Shown here one piece after another: positions 30,250 to 41,725 of a stretch of DNA of 64,000 nt. The DNA comes from Charina bottae (lineage: Eukaryota > Chordata > Lepidosauria > Squamata > Charinaidae): positions 84,516,921 through 84,580,920 of the forward strand of contig JALMGJ010000005.1 in NCBI GenBank assembly GCA_023362775.1, given 5' to 3'. The position numbers and the translations under genes were made by a program. How positions within the stretch are numbered: position 1 is the first letter of the stretch; each line of letters begins with the position of its first letter. The notes beneath the pieces were generated by a model. The model searched no databases and was not told where the DNA came from. It worked only from the letters and a program-made list of their open reading frames with translations.

Positions 30250-31490
30250 CGGGTTAATGGCGAAGAAACAACTCTGAGTCGCAATTCAACTCTCGTTCTT
30301 TATTGTTCCTACCATCATTGGCGATCACTCGTAGCCGAGTAAGATTGTCTTCCAAGGGTAAAATTTTAACAGTGGATCCGTAAGTGGCTGTAAAGGCCAA
30401 TTCTGGATCCGCACAACCTCCCACAATGAGGGCATAGGTTTCCGGGTGGGAGACGGTCATGATGAGGGTTTGCTTGACGTGCCTTCCTTTTAGCTCGTTT
30501 CTCCCTTTCGCCCTGTACTCGTGCTTCTTCGAAGTCCATAGCGCCTTTAATAAAGGCTGACCTCCAATTGAAACGCTCATGAGTTAGGGCTTCCCAGTTC
30601 TCAATGCTGATATTACATTTTTTTTAATTAGCTTTGAGAGTGTCTTTGAATCTCTTTTGCTGTCCAACAATATTCCGTTTTCCATTCTTAAGTTGGGAGT
30701 AAAGTAGCTGCTTTGGAAGATGATGGTCAGGCATTCGAACAACATGGCCGGTCCAGCGAAGTTGATGTTGGATGATCATTGTTTCAATGCTGGTGGTTTT
30801 CGCTTCTTCTAATACGCTAACATTAGTCTGCCTATCTTCCCAAGTAATTTGCAGAATTTTTCGGAGGCAGCGTTGATGGAACCTTTCAAGAAGTTGGAGG
30901 TGGCGTTTGTAGAGGGTCCATGTTTCACAGGCGTACAGAAGGGTTGGTAGTACAATGGCTTTGTAAACAAGCATTTTGGTCTCCCTGCGAATGTCCCGAT
31001 CCTCAAACACTCTACCCTTCATTCGGGAGAAAGCTACACTCGCAGAGCTCAGGCGATGCTGAATTTCAGCGTCGATGTCGGCTTTTGTAGATAGATGGCT
31101 GCCGAGATAAGAAAGTGGTCGACATTTTCTAGTGACATACCTTTAAGCTGGATAGATGGCGCTGCGGAGGGATTGGTTCAAACTTGCTGGTAAAGCACTT
31201 TGGTTTTTTTAATGTTAATAGGCCAAGCTTTTCATATGCTTCTGCAAAGATGTTTAGGATAGTTTGAAGATCTTCCTCAGAGTGTGCACAGACTACGTTA
31301 TCATCAGCATATTGAAGTTCTATAACAGAAGTTGTAATTACCTTATTTTTTGCTTTCAGCCTACTAAGATTAAAAAGCTTTCCATCTGTTCGATATATAA
31401 TTTCTACACCAGTAGGAAGTTTCTCTTCAACAAGGTGTATAATCATAGCGATGAAGATAGCGAATAAGGTTGGAGCAATAACACATCACA
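30250..31490 (-). pseudogene. Non-LTR retrotransposon fragment with C-terminal zinc finger
   Basis: The - strand encodes reverse transcriptase YADD (31300-31311) followed by AHSEEDLQTILNIFAEAYEK, then ETKMLVYKAIVLPTLLYACE, LQLLERFHQRCLRKIL and LRWTGHVVRMPDH. A third segment in another frame reads PHCGRLCGSRIGLYSHLRIH, a C2H2-type finger common at the end of this kind of element. Several frameshifts. I cannot assign the clade. Confidence 0.82.
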
Positions 31491-31740
31491 GAATCTTGCC
31501 AAACTAAATGTTCCTAACTGAGCTAGGGGGAAAATACCCTTGGGAATCTAGGGCGGAGCCAGCCTTACTCACTTCCTCGCCCCCCCCCACACTTTCCACG
31601 CTGTTAGTGCACTTATCAGCCTGGAATGCGCTCTCTCCCTCCTCAGCTACTAGCTCCATAACATGAACTTTCTTATTCAATTCAAGGAACTGTCAACTTT
31701 TCAACAAGTAGCGAACTACAATATAGGATTTTATTTTGGT

Positions 31741-31990
31741 ATCATTTATTTATTTAAATCAATTTATATGGCTGCCCATCTTGCAACTTTAGCAACTCTG
31801 ATTAAAAGTCAATAAAACAACCAAGAACAGTAACAATAAATATAACAGCAGCTGAGGACAACAGTCACAACAATAGCCCCCATCTCACAGGCCTCACTAA
31901 TATCTCCATCACAGGATTAAATCAACTCAAGGTGCCTTTCAAATAAAAATAGAAATCACCCTTCATAAAAATGATCCCAACAACGTAAAA
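31741..31990 (-). mobile_element. Worn LINE tail, L2/CR1-like
   Basis: TTTATTTATTTAAATCAATT followed by GGCTGCCCATCTTGCAAC resembles the TTTA tail and CCGCCCATCT block of the L2-like copies, but diverged. Boundaries are approximate. Confidence 0.35.
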
Positions 31991-32288
31991 AAATAACCAC
32001 AATAGAAGGAACATTATATGAGCAACAGCAGGCTAAAGTGTCAAAATCTCTAGCTAGAAAATTGTCCTTGCTATTTTTGGTTTTAGCCAATTGTTTCACG
32101 GACGTTCATCATTTGGGTGGCATACTGCTCCAGTGAACCAGGTAAGATGGTTGCCAAATGATCTCATGGAGTCCCTGGAGTTTCTGGACAAGATCCGAGG
32201 GGAAATCAGAAGGGCTGAGGGCAGATGGAGTCTCTGCAATTTTCCTGGCACTCTTTTTAGAAATGGCTTACCAGTAGCTTCTTCCGAG

Positions 32289-32407
32289 GGCAGAGATAAA
32301 GTGACTGGCCCAAAGTCACCCAGCTGGATACCATGTCTAAGGCAGGACTAGAACTCACAGTCTTCTAGCTTCTAATTCAGCACTGCAACTGCTAGACCAA
32401 ACTGGCT
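32289..32407 (-). mobile_element. tRNA-derived SINE head fragment
   Basis: The complement reads CAGTTTGGTCTAGCAGTTGC (A-box-like) and GTGAGTTCTAGTCCTGCC (B-box-like), then GGTGACTTTGGGCCAGTCAC. Same family as 17955-18412. Confidence 0.6.
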
Positions 32408-32865
32408 ATTATGTCCTTCAAACCCCCCACCCCCCAGGTCCCGTTTTCTAGAGAAGAAGCTCGGAGATAATTCATGTGATTTATACCAACAAAAGGTCAT
32501 GTGAAAGGTCTTGGCTGTTGGCTCTGCTGTTTTGTCTAGTCTAGAGCGACTTATTAACATCTGAAGGAAGGATCAAAGAGCTTTGCCCTTGTCTCATGGG
32601 TGGTTAAAGGCAATGAATGGGGAGATGGCCGGGGCAGCAAAGGGGAGAGGCCAGTTGCGAGCTGACCTTGCTAGGCTGAGGCACATCAAGAGAGGTGGAA
32701 TGGCTGGCTGTGGAACCAGCATGGGCCCTACCTGGAAAGGGTTGAGAGCACGAGGGTGGCTGCACAGCTTCTCATACCTCTGATCTAAATATGGCCATAG
32801 GATTTGTCAACACACTCCTACTTAGTTGTAACATTCTCTCTCTCAAGCATCCAGAAGTCATAGCA

Positions 32866-33376
32866 GGGGCGTGGTGGCTCAGCGGGTTAAACCGCTGAGC
32901 CGTTAGTCTGCCGACCATAACGTCGGCAGTTCGAATCCGCGTGACGGGGTGAGCTCCCGTCACTAGCCCCAGCTCCAGCCCACCCAGCTGATCGAAAGCC
33001 ACCGGCAAGTAGATAAATGGGGACCACTCACATGGGCCAATTTGCTGGTGTCCTTCTCGGAGGGTCGCCCTCGGACCAAGAAGAAAAAGCTGGTTCCCGC
33101 GGATGGCAGCGGAGGATGGCAGAGGACGGCGGATCCCGAAAAAAACAACAACTTCCTGGATGTCAGCAGCCGGCTCAGAAGCAAAGGTTCCTGGGACATG
33201 TAGTCCGACCTGCGATTGAAGAGCCGGTTTCCCTCACCCCCTCCCTAATCGCGCAGGTAATATATAATATGATGTATAATGGTATGTACTGATTGTAAGC
33301 CGCCTAGAGTCCTCCATTAGGGAGGGGATAGGCGGGGTATAAATAAGATAAAATAAAATAAAATAAAAAATAAAAA
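32866..33376 (+). mobile_element. SINE with Sauria-type head but L2-like LINE tail
   Basis: The head GGGGCGTGGTGGCTCAGCGG and B-box AGTTCGAATCC match Sauria SINEs. The 3' end is not the Bov-B tail but GATTGTAAGCCGCCTAGAGT plus GGGATAGGCGGGGTATAAAT and an AAAAT microsatellite, which matches the tail of the L2-like LINEs in this window. The middle (33060-33250) is unlike either. Confidence 0.75.
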
Positions 33377-33408
33377 AATAGCTGTGAGCGATCATTCATG
33401 GTCTAAGG

Positions 33409-33667
33409 CAGAGCTTTCCAAACTTTTCATGTTGGTGACACACTTTTTAGACATGCATCGTTTCGTGACACACTCTTACAGCAGGGCACAAGGCAGGCAC
33501 TAGGACCTGCGTGGAATCACAGCAGGTTTGGAGGCAGCAAGGCACAAGGCAGGCACTAGGACCTGCGTGGAATCCTGGCAGGGCTCGGAGGCAGCAGCAG
33601 CCACAACACACCCAGACACTGCAGCCGACACACTAATGTGTCCCGACACACAGTTTGGAAAGCTCTG
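33409..33667. mobile_element. hAT MITE, CAGAGCTTTCC family, copy E
   Basis: Ends CAGAGCTTTCCAAAC and GTTTGGAAAGCTCTG; flanking 8-mers GTCTAAGG (33401-33408) and GTCAAAGG (33668-33675) differ at one base. Two internal repeat units. Same orientation as copy A, opposite to B and G. Confidence 0.9.
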
Positions 33668-33675
33668 GTCAAAGG

Positions 33676-34729
33676 ATTTCAACAATTAGGAGATGATCTA
33701 GTTTGGGGGTGTGGATAGTACAAGAGACTCAGCCCCAGGTTTAAGGACAGGCCATTGTCTAATTTCAATGAAGCATAGGTACCAACTGAAAAGAGGATAG
33801 GCTGCAGCTGTCTGGCAATTGCATTTTTCCACGTGACACAAGAAATAAGCCTCCGCTTCTAGCAGCTTCTCTTCTGACTGCCAGCCTGGAAAGCAGCTGG
33901 CTTTAAGCAGCTCCCATTAGCAGCATGCAAGCCCTAATTCAATACATCCAATGTCCTGTGCTGGCCTGTTTACCTCATCCTTGCCTTGCTTCCAAAATGC
34001 CTCCCTCAGCTTCACTGGGAAATGGATTTAGAAAACTAAGTGCCCCTCATAGGTGCCTTCCCACCTGGTCACACTTTAATTGGAGCCCTGCCTGGCATTC
34101 AGGACTCTCACCTGAAAGAGGGGAAATACTCTGGATTTGGAAACGAGGAAAACACTGAAAGACGTTCAAGAGAAAGCTGTACGGCTGGAGACAACAAAAC
34201 AAATGCCTACCTCTATATACGCATCTTAACTCGAGTGTAACTACCCCATGAAGGACACTCAAATATTAGAATCACTAGTTGAAAAATTCTTCTAATTCAT
34301 AATGTTTGGAAACCGTACCTGGATGTTTCTTTTGCTGGGACAATGAACTCCCTGTACATTTCACAGAAGTTCTGTTATTTAAATGCTTGGATTTGCTCTA
34401 ACAACGGAGACTGAAGTTTTACTCATTTGGGGAAAGTCACATTCCCTGGCAATGACCACACCTGCTATGTTGTTGGTAAATCCTGGTGCCTAGTGGTACA
34501 TTTTAAAGCACAAACCACATTTCTGCAGGAAAAAACTGTAACTGGGCCTCTAGGATGCACATTTATACACAAAGAAGCTAGCATGGTATCATAAAACACA
34601 GACTTCTGAAACAACCAGCTAAAAGTTAGCTCAGGTAAATTAATAAAACGAATAAAGAACACAAACGAATGAACTTGCATGGCGGGGGGGGGGGAGTGTA
34701 ATATGAGGCAAAACTTGGTGGGAGCTATG
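33676..34729. other. Intergenic, nothing recognised
   Basis: No gene or repeat signature. A short poly-G run lies near 34685. Confidence 0.4.
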
Positions 34730-34815
34730 TTAATTTGTGACTGTGCTGGCTGGGGAATTCTGGGAGTTGAAGTCCACCCTTCTTAAAGTTGCCACGGTTG
34801 AGAAACACTGGTTGA
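34730..34815. mobile_element. Foldback hAT remnant, CTCAACC family
   Basis: CTGGCTGGGGAATTCTGGGA, GTTGAAGTCCACCC and CGGTTGAGAAACACTGG match one arm of the element at 14934. Confidence 0.7.
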
Positions 34816-35011
34816 AGGCTTTCCTGCATCTGGTGGTTCCTTGGACGGCCTGCAAATCCAGATGAATGATGCAGAAAGTCTCATTGATTCCAGATGTCTT
34901 CCGGCCCGGGGGCTCTACAACAGCAGCTTGCTTTCCACTGAAACTTCAGCTCAGATCGTTTCCCTGCCACTACTGGGAGATCATGCTCGGCAGCTGTGTC
35001 TTGATTATGTA

Positions 35012-35331
35012 AAGGTAAAGTTTCCCCCTGCACATTTGTGCAGTCGTGTCCGACTCTAGGGGCTGATGCTCATCTCCGTTTGTTAGCTGAAGAGCCAGCG
35101 TTGTCCGAAGACGCTTCCATGGTCATGTGGCCGGAACGCTGTTACCTACCCACCGAAGTGGTACCTATTAATCTACTTGCATTTGCATGCTTTCGAATTG
35201 CTAGATTGGCAAGAGCTGGGGCGAGTGCGGGAGCTCACTCTGTCACGTGGGGCTAGGGATTCGAACCTCCGAACTTGCGATCTTCCGATCGACAAGCCTG
35301 GCGTCTTACCCGCTGAGCCACCACACCCCCT
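35012..35331 (-). mobile_element. Sauria-type SINE, copy S2
   Basis: Same layout as S1, with the tRNA-like head at the right and the Bov-B tail at the left. Flanked by GTCTTGATTATG and GTCTTGTTTATG, a 12-bp target duplication with one mismatch. Confidence 0.9.
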
Positions 35332-35339
35332 AGGTCTTG

Positions 35340-36794
35340 TTTATGACTTGATGTCAAAAACTGTGAAATGCAGCAGGGGCTAAACAGCTTGACCTCCCTT
35401 CATACCCCAAGCAAGGCCAGCCTGGTGGACAGAGCTCCAGTTGACAGATAAAATCAGAACAGGAAAAAACACCATCTGGCTCTTAGAGCTGGAATGGCCG
35501 CTGAATCTGCAGGGACTACGTCCTCTGTGAAGTTTGAAATATCCTGGAAAGAGCAAAGATCACCTGATAAAGTCTGTATGTGAAGCTACTGTAAAAAAGT
35601 TGCACCATTAAGCTTTGCAGTGGTTGCCTTTGATCATTTTAACGACCTTTATTTTTTTTTACATTTTATGGTAATTATTATCATTACTAAAATCGGACTG
35701 GATTTTATTTTTCACGCAAAGTGCTATGAAATGCTGTAAATAAATAGATGGAAATAGTTAATCCGTGTTCTCAAGTGAACTTGGAGTTCTTTTGTGGCTC
35801 GGTTGGTGTAAAGTGTGATTCCAGAGTTCTGCTCGGTGCAACGTGCTGAACCAAGGATTTGAAAAATGGGGGGTGCTTATCAGCACATGTAACATTTACT
35901 CATGATTTTGCCAGCCCTCAGTTTCAAGCAGGCCACCCAGAGTTCTTTTATTTTTCTTCTTTAATTTAAAAGCACCTTAGGAACATTAATGGGCTTGCTC
36001 ATTTATCATCTTTGGGATAAATTATAATAAAAGAGGCTTTTTCAAGGTGTAAAAGTACTTGCGGGGGGAAGTGAAGGTTTTTACAAGAGTTTGACCCTGG
36101 AGGGTTGTTTTCCAACTGGCATTTGCCATTGGGGGAAAAAAATGTGTGTTTTTATCTTCTGGCCACTGATCAGGCATAAGATACTTGCAGACAAGGCCCT
36201 TATTCTTCAGTTATCTTGTCTCATTCATAGAATTTTATGGGAAATCCACACAGCCTAGTTATCTATTTGTAGTCTTATGATATACACACAGTGCAGTAAT
36301 GTATTCAATTAAAACGAGGAGTGTGGAATATGCTGGATTTCGTTCCAAAAAGGGGCTTTGGAGGGCACGTGAGTGTGCAACTGCCTGCAACGCCTTAAAA
36401 CAGAAGCACCCAATCCCAGGAACGTTGCTTCTGCTGCTGTAAGGGGTTGCAGGCAGCTGCTGCACGCACACTCACATGCTCCCCAAAGCCCCCTTTTGGA
36501 AGTGAATCCAGACCATTGCACCCCTCTGGTGCAGAAACAAAATGTCTCTAGGTCTACCTTGGGGACCGGCACGTCTGAAAGCGCTTGGGGCTAACTTTAG
36601 TGTCCCCTTGCTGGGGGGGGGGGGAATTGTTGCTTGTGTTCGATGCCTTTGCCCCTGAATGCTGCTGAAGTGAGATGACCAGGAACCAAGACAGCCCCAG
36701 AAGGCATGACAGCTGCAGCTGCCCCTGGAAAGTGCGGGCGGCTGCTGAGGCCACGGCTGCTCCGTTTGTCATCTTACAGAACAGGAGATCTTGG
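35340..36794. other. Intergenic, nothing recognised
   Basis: No gene or repeat signature beyond short homopolymers. A poly-G run lies near 36615. Confidence 0.4.
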
Positions 36795-36860
36795 GTTCAG
36801 TGTTTCTCAAAGGTCTAGATGTGTGGACTTCAACTCCCAGAATTCCCCAGCCAGCATGCT
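36795..36860. mobile_element. Foldback hAT remnant, CTCAACC family
   Basis: CAGTGTTTCTCAAAGGTCTA and GTGTGGACTTCAACTCCCAG, then AATTCCCCAGCCAGCATG, is a single arm of the family seen at 14934. Confidence 0.65.
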
Positions 36861-37094
36861 CTCTCATAGTATATATCCAGATGTGTTTCAGAACTTTGCC
36901 GGGAGAGATTCCTCAAACATGCAAATAATTACAGCTACAGAATGCTATTCTAATTTTCCCATCCAAGTCCAGCAGCTCTTTGTGCACATTCATGCGGAAA
37001 GAACTGAGAACAGTTTCCAAGGAAGTTGCTTGAGCCCGGAAAAAGACATGGCTGCTTTAAAGTTTCAAAAAGAGGCATTTCAGACAACTGTGAG

Positions 37095-37830
37095 GTGAGA
37101 TCATCTGTCACCATGGGATGAGGTATCAATATGCTGATGATTCCCAATTATACATCTCTGTCCCGGGTGAAGTAAGTGATGCTGTGACCACCTCTCTCGG
37201 TGCCTGGGGTCTGTGGGGGTCTGGATGGGGAACAACAGGCTTCAGCTGAACCCTGGTAAGACAGAGTGGCTGTGGGTTAATGGCTCCTCTGTATCCGAGA
37301 ATTTACCATCTTTAGCTCTGGATGGGGTTGCACTGCCCCAAACAGACCTGGTGTGGAATCTGGGGGTTCTCCTTGACTCACGACTCCTGCTCAAAGAGCA
37401 GGTGGCAGTCGTGGCCAGGAGGGCCTTTGCTCAACTCTGAGTTGTGCGCCAGTTATGTCCTTTCCTGGATCGGGAAGCCCTCCGAACAGTCACTCATGCC
37501 CTAGTCATCTCCCATATAGACTACTGCAATTCACTCTACATGGGGCTACCCTTGAAGAGTATCCGGAAGCTGCAGCTGGTCCAGAATGCGGCTGTGCGGA
37601 GACAGCTGCATTGCAAGAGCAATGCGAGAGCTGCATTGGGTACCAGTGTGCTTCCGGGTCCAATTCAAGGTGTTGGTTATCACCTTTAAAGCCCTACATG
37701 GCATGGGTCCAGGTTACCTGAGGAACCGTCTCATCCCCATTACATCGACCCATCCCACCCGGTCATGCAGAGAGGGCATGTTACGGACCCTGTCTACAAG
37801 AGAGTGCCGTCTGGCAGGGTCCAGGAAGCT
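37095..37830 (+). pseudogene. L2-like LINE reverse-transcriptase fragment
   Basis: Encodes QYADDSQLYISVPGEVSDAV, MGNNRLQLNPGKTEWLW, ALVISHIDYCNSLYMGLPLK and [20 protein letters not shown] across several frames. Frameshifts and an in-frame TGA near 37438 disable it. Truncated at both ends; no TTTA tail. Confidence 0.85.
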
Positions 37831-38407
37831 GAATGGTGAGAGATTCAGGACAGATAAAAAAGGACTGCTTTTCCTAACAAGCTGTAGTTATGGACAGCAA
37901 CATGGATGGTTTTAAAGCAGGATCCAATGTGTTCATAAATATGAGGCTTTCAAAGTAGCTGTATCTTATTCCCAGTGTCAAAGCCAGTTGACTTCTCAAA
38001 GCCATGGGCTTGGGAAATGCTTAACTTGTTCCATTCCACCCAGATTCAGTACATTGGCATCTGCCTGGCCACTGTGTTCCACTTTAGAAAGCCTGATGCC
38101 ATTTGGTCTGTGTAGTTCTGTACAAGATAAAGCTTACCTGGACTCGTCTTACAAAACCTCCGAGAATGCACAAACCTGAAGTGGCCAATATCTCATTTTT
38201 CCACACAGAATATGGCAACTTCTGTAACACACATAATAACAATGAAGACAGAAGAATAGCTGGACTTTTTAAATGCTTTACATTGGTATGAAAGGAAATA
38301 TTTGAAAGACTGACTTCATCCTCAGATGAGTGCATAGTTCACTCTCAAGTCATGTGGAAATAGAAAACAGATGCTTCTTTCTTTGGTTTAAACATCCTTC
38401 CCAATAG

Positions 38408-38956
38408 TCTGTAGCTTGAATCATGTCAACTGGATTTCTATTTTCTCAGTGGAAACGTTTCGCTCCTTATCCAAGGAGCTTCTTCAGTCTGAGCAAAGTT
38501 TGAGGACATTAATGTTCACATTTTAGACAGAGAAGATAGGTGGTTTGAGAGAGGGGTCAAGGAATCCATTTATGCCAACTTGGAAAATCCTTCCTTGAAT
38601 AGAGGTGGGGGCCTCAGGCACAATCTTTCTCCTATTTTCCTTCCTGCTTTGTCTTCTGTGCCTAGGAAGATTTAGACCATTTCGCAAGCTCAACAGCAGC
38701 AGGGTAATCTTAACGATCCTCCTTTAGATGATAAAGGGACTTAGAAATAACATCTCAAAATAACCATGACCTAGCCCCAGGTGCAAGGTCACACAGCCAC
38801 CCTAGAAACATATTTAAGGATTCCCTTACCAACTTTGCTCAGACTGAAGAAGCTCCTTGGATAAGGAGCGAAACGTTTCCACTGAGAAAATAGAAATCCA
38901 GTTGACATGATTCAAGCTACAGACAATTCCACCTGGATGACTGAGAACCTTCATAG
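38408..38956. mobile_element. Penelope-like element, inverted arrangement, copy P3
   Basis: Target duplication ACATCCTTCCCAATAG (38392-38407 and 38957-38972). The left arm is only the terminal repeat, reversed. From about 38500 the + strand carries HILDREDRWFERGVKES, NPSLNRGGGLRH and the rest of the GIY-YIG C-terminus with one stop (after PRKI), then the terminal repeat in direct orientation. Confidence 0.92.
38836..38888 (+). ncRNA. Candidate hammerhead ribozyme core in the Penelope terminal repeat (P3)
   Basis: Order on the + strand: CTCAG (38838-38842), core CTGAAGA (38844-38850), stem II GCTCC / GGAGC with an 8-base loop (38852-38869), core GAAA (38870-38873), self-complementary AAACGTTT (38871-38878), then CTGAG (38882-38886), which can pair with CTCAG. 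Hammerhead motifs are known in Penelope-like elements and often have a weak stem III that may act through dimers. Activity is inferred only. Confidence 0.45.
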
Positions 38957-38972
38957 ACATCCTTCCCAATAG

Positions 38973-40044
38973 CTTTTCCATTTGCAAAATAGCTCTGATG
39001 AATCCAAGGTCTTCTCGTCTGAAGCATGAAAAGTCTTATCGGCATTATCAGCTGGAGCAAACGTATGAACCAAGCAACTTCCAAAGGCTTCACAAGAACT
39101 GTAGTTGATATACAGAAATGTGGCAGGAAAACCACATCATCCTCTTCAGTGACAATGCAAAAGAAACCTTGGCGGAGGGAAGTGATGGGAAGTTCAGCAA
39201 AATTCAGTCTCATAGCTATTGAACACAGCAGTCTCCGGAAGCATGTTGAAGAAGACAGCAAGCATTAAGAGCTGTCAACCCACGTTTCCTGGGACCAAAT
39301 GTTGTCTCCTCAATAGGGTTTACTTCAGAGGCGACATACTCATACTGCATATCATAACTCATACTGCAGTATCAGTTGCAAGTAATCACTCACTGAACTC
39401 AGTAGAGTTCATTTCTGAGTAATATTCCTAGGACTGAACTGAAAATTAGAGCTTGTTTTCCATATCTACAGTATCAGCCTCTGCTTTAGGATCTTCCACT
39501 AAAGTCCTGTTTCAGGTGAAGATATGGCATTCAACCATGAAAGAGGGTTTTTTCAAGGTGATGCCCTGATATGGGTTCAATCCAATGGCACTAACTCTTC
39601 AGCACTCATGACGTATTTACCACAAGAGGGCAGTAGGGTGTAGATAGAGAGTTATGGATTTATTTACTCTGTGTCCCCAGAGTTCATTATTTCAGCCAGA
39701 GGCTGATTAAGAATCCTTCTCCTTGTTGTAATGAAAAAGAGAGAAACAGCTGATGGTGTCACACTCTAAATCGGCAAATGACCTCACTTACTGTAGCTGT
39801 TTCTTGTAGATGTTAAGTAACATGTTAAATGGAATCTTACAGTGTAAATGCCATGGACCTGAGCAGAAATCTTCAAGCAACATTTTCTAGACACAGCCAG
39901 GCATATGTAACACCATCAAAAGTTGTTCTACCCATTGAAACAATCTTTCCATAAATGTATTATGGTTTCTAGTATTGAATGCCTCTGAGAAATCAAGAGA
40001 GTTACACTCTCCCTGTCTTTCTAAAAGGTTTCCCAGTGCCACTA
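38973..40044. other. Intergenic, nothing recognised
   Basis: No gene or repeat signature. Confidence 0.4.
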
Positions 40045-40340
40045 TAATTATTTATTTATTTGTTTGTTTGTTTAATTTATCCCCCGCCCATCTCCCATAC
40101 AAGGGACTCTGGGTGGGTTACAGCAAGTAAAAATTTAAAAACTATACAAAATTTCTAAAAAACATATCAAGCAAGATAAATAAAGTCCAAGATGGGTTAG
40201 AACCGCAGAATAGGTCATGGTGCTACGGGGCCAGCCAACCCCAGGAGGCACTGCCACCTCCGTCGTCCCAGGCCCGGCGGCAGAGCCAGGTCTTGAGAGC
40301 CTTCCGAAAGGCCAGGAGGGAGGGGGCCAGTCTCACCAAT
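40045..40340 (-). mobile_element. L2-like LINE 3' end, short copy
   Basis: The TTTATTTGTTTG tail, CCCGCCCATCTCCCATACAA and GGGACTCTGGGTGGGTTACA match the tail of the L2-like family. The coding part beyond about 40330 is lost. Confidence 0.75.
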
Positions 40341-41342
40341 TAGAAAACTCAATTCTTCCAAGAGTGTCCAAACCAGACTTCCATCACCTGCTCCAGCACC
40401 TTGTCCAGGAAAGGATATTGCCCATTAGGCCTATTCTTATTCAGATCTTCTAGGTCCAACCATATCTATTTTTGTGAGTCTGGAACACTCGGTTTATAAC
40501 CACTTGAATCAGATGGTCATCCCTTGCTACTAAAAGAACAAACAATGAGAAGCAACAGGTGTGAAAATAGTTAGCTGGCCAAACTTTACCAGGAGACTCA
40601 TATGGAAACTGGAAACCATTGAAAACTGAAGCTGATCAGACAAAGCTCTGCCCACCTTCATAGGTAGAACTGCCAGAGTTGTAGAATTTAAGTTATGATG
40701 TATATATCCAAGGCAACATGATGACCATCCTTTAATATTTAGCTTTTTGGACTACTGTATGCCTTGTTTTGTCTTGCAAGCGTGTGTGCTTGAAAATTAT
40801 GTAATGTCAACCATATGAACTTTGGTGAAAGAACTCAGTTGAAAAGAGGATCAGCTGGAGATCGTCCCTAAATTTGGAAGCTGCTCCATTTTTGGAGCAA
40901 TTTCTAGGAAACAGAAAATAACCTCTCTTAAAATCTGTTATTTCTTTAAATTGTGACCTTCAAATGTATGTCTAGTGGTCATAAACTGCATGAACTAATT
41001 ATAGTATTTTTGGCTTTGCTGCCAAGGCTAATATTTAGAGCAAAATCAATATATAAGACTACATTTTCACATTTCGTACTTGGTTTCAGTTAAGCACAGT
41101 GTCTGTCATATGCTACCCAGAATATGGGATGATTTGCTGAGAAATTTTGGAGTTTTGAAATATAATTAATTGGGGAAGGTAAAACCAGTTTCTGCAAAGG
41201 GTGGAAAGAAAGTTTGAAGCCAGTTTGCATTGGCTAACAGAACTGGAGAAAGACATGGAATCTGTGGAACATCTGATGTAGTGCTGATGTACTGTAATAT
41301 GCTATAGAAGAGCATGTTGTCTTTTCACATGCTCTGCCTATA
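40341..41342. other. Intergenic, nothing recognised
   Basis: No gene or repeat signature. Confidence 0.4.
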
Positions 41343-41725
41343 TTTACATACATACATACATACGTACGTACGTAAGTAAAGGTAAAGGTTTTCCCCTGCA
41401 TACTCGTGTCCAACTCTAGGAGGCGGTGCTCATTTCCATTTCTTAGCCAAAGAGCCAGCGCTGTCCGAAGATGCTTCCACGGTCATGTGGCCGGCATGAC
41501 GTGCACGGAACACTGTTACCATCCCACCAAAGTGGTACCTATTTATCTACTTGCATTTGCATGCTTTCAAATTGCTAGGTTGGCAAGAGCTGGGGCGAGT
41601 GTGTGAGCTCACTCTGTCACGCAGCGCTCCGGTCTCGAACCGCCAACCTTCTGATCTACAAGCCTGGCATCTTAACTGCTGAGCCATCGCGCCCCCTACA
41701 TACGTACGTATGTATGTAAATAAAA
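41343..41725. repeat. TACA/TACG microsatellite split by a SINE
   Basis: TACATACATACATACGTACG at the left and TACATACGTACGTATGTATG at the right flank the SINE at 41371-41696. Confidence 0.85.
41371..41696 (-). mobile_element. Sauria-type SINE, copy S3
   Basis: Tail at the left (GTAAAGGTAAAGG), head at the right (complement of GGGGGCGCGATGGCTCAGC). More diverged than the other copies; inserted in a tetranucleotide microsatellite. Confidence 0.88.
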
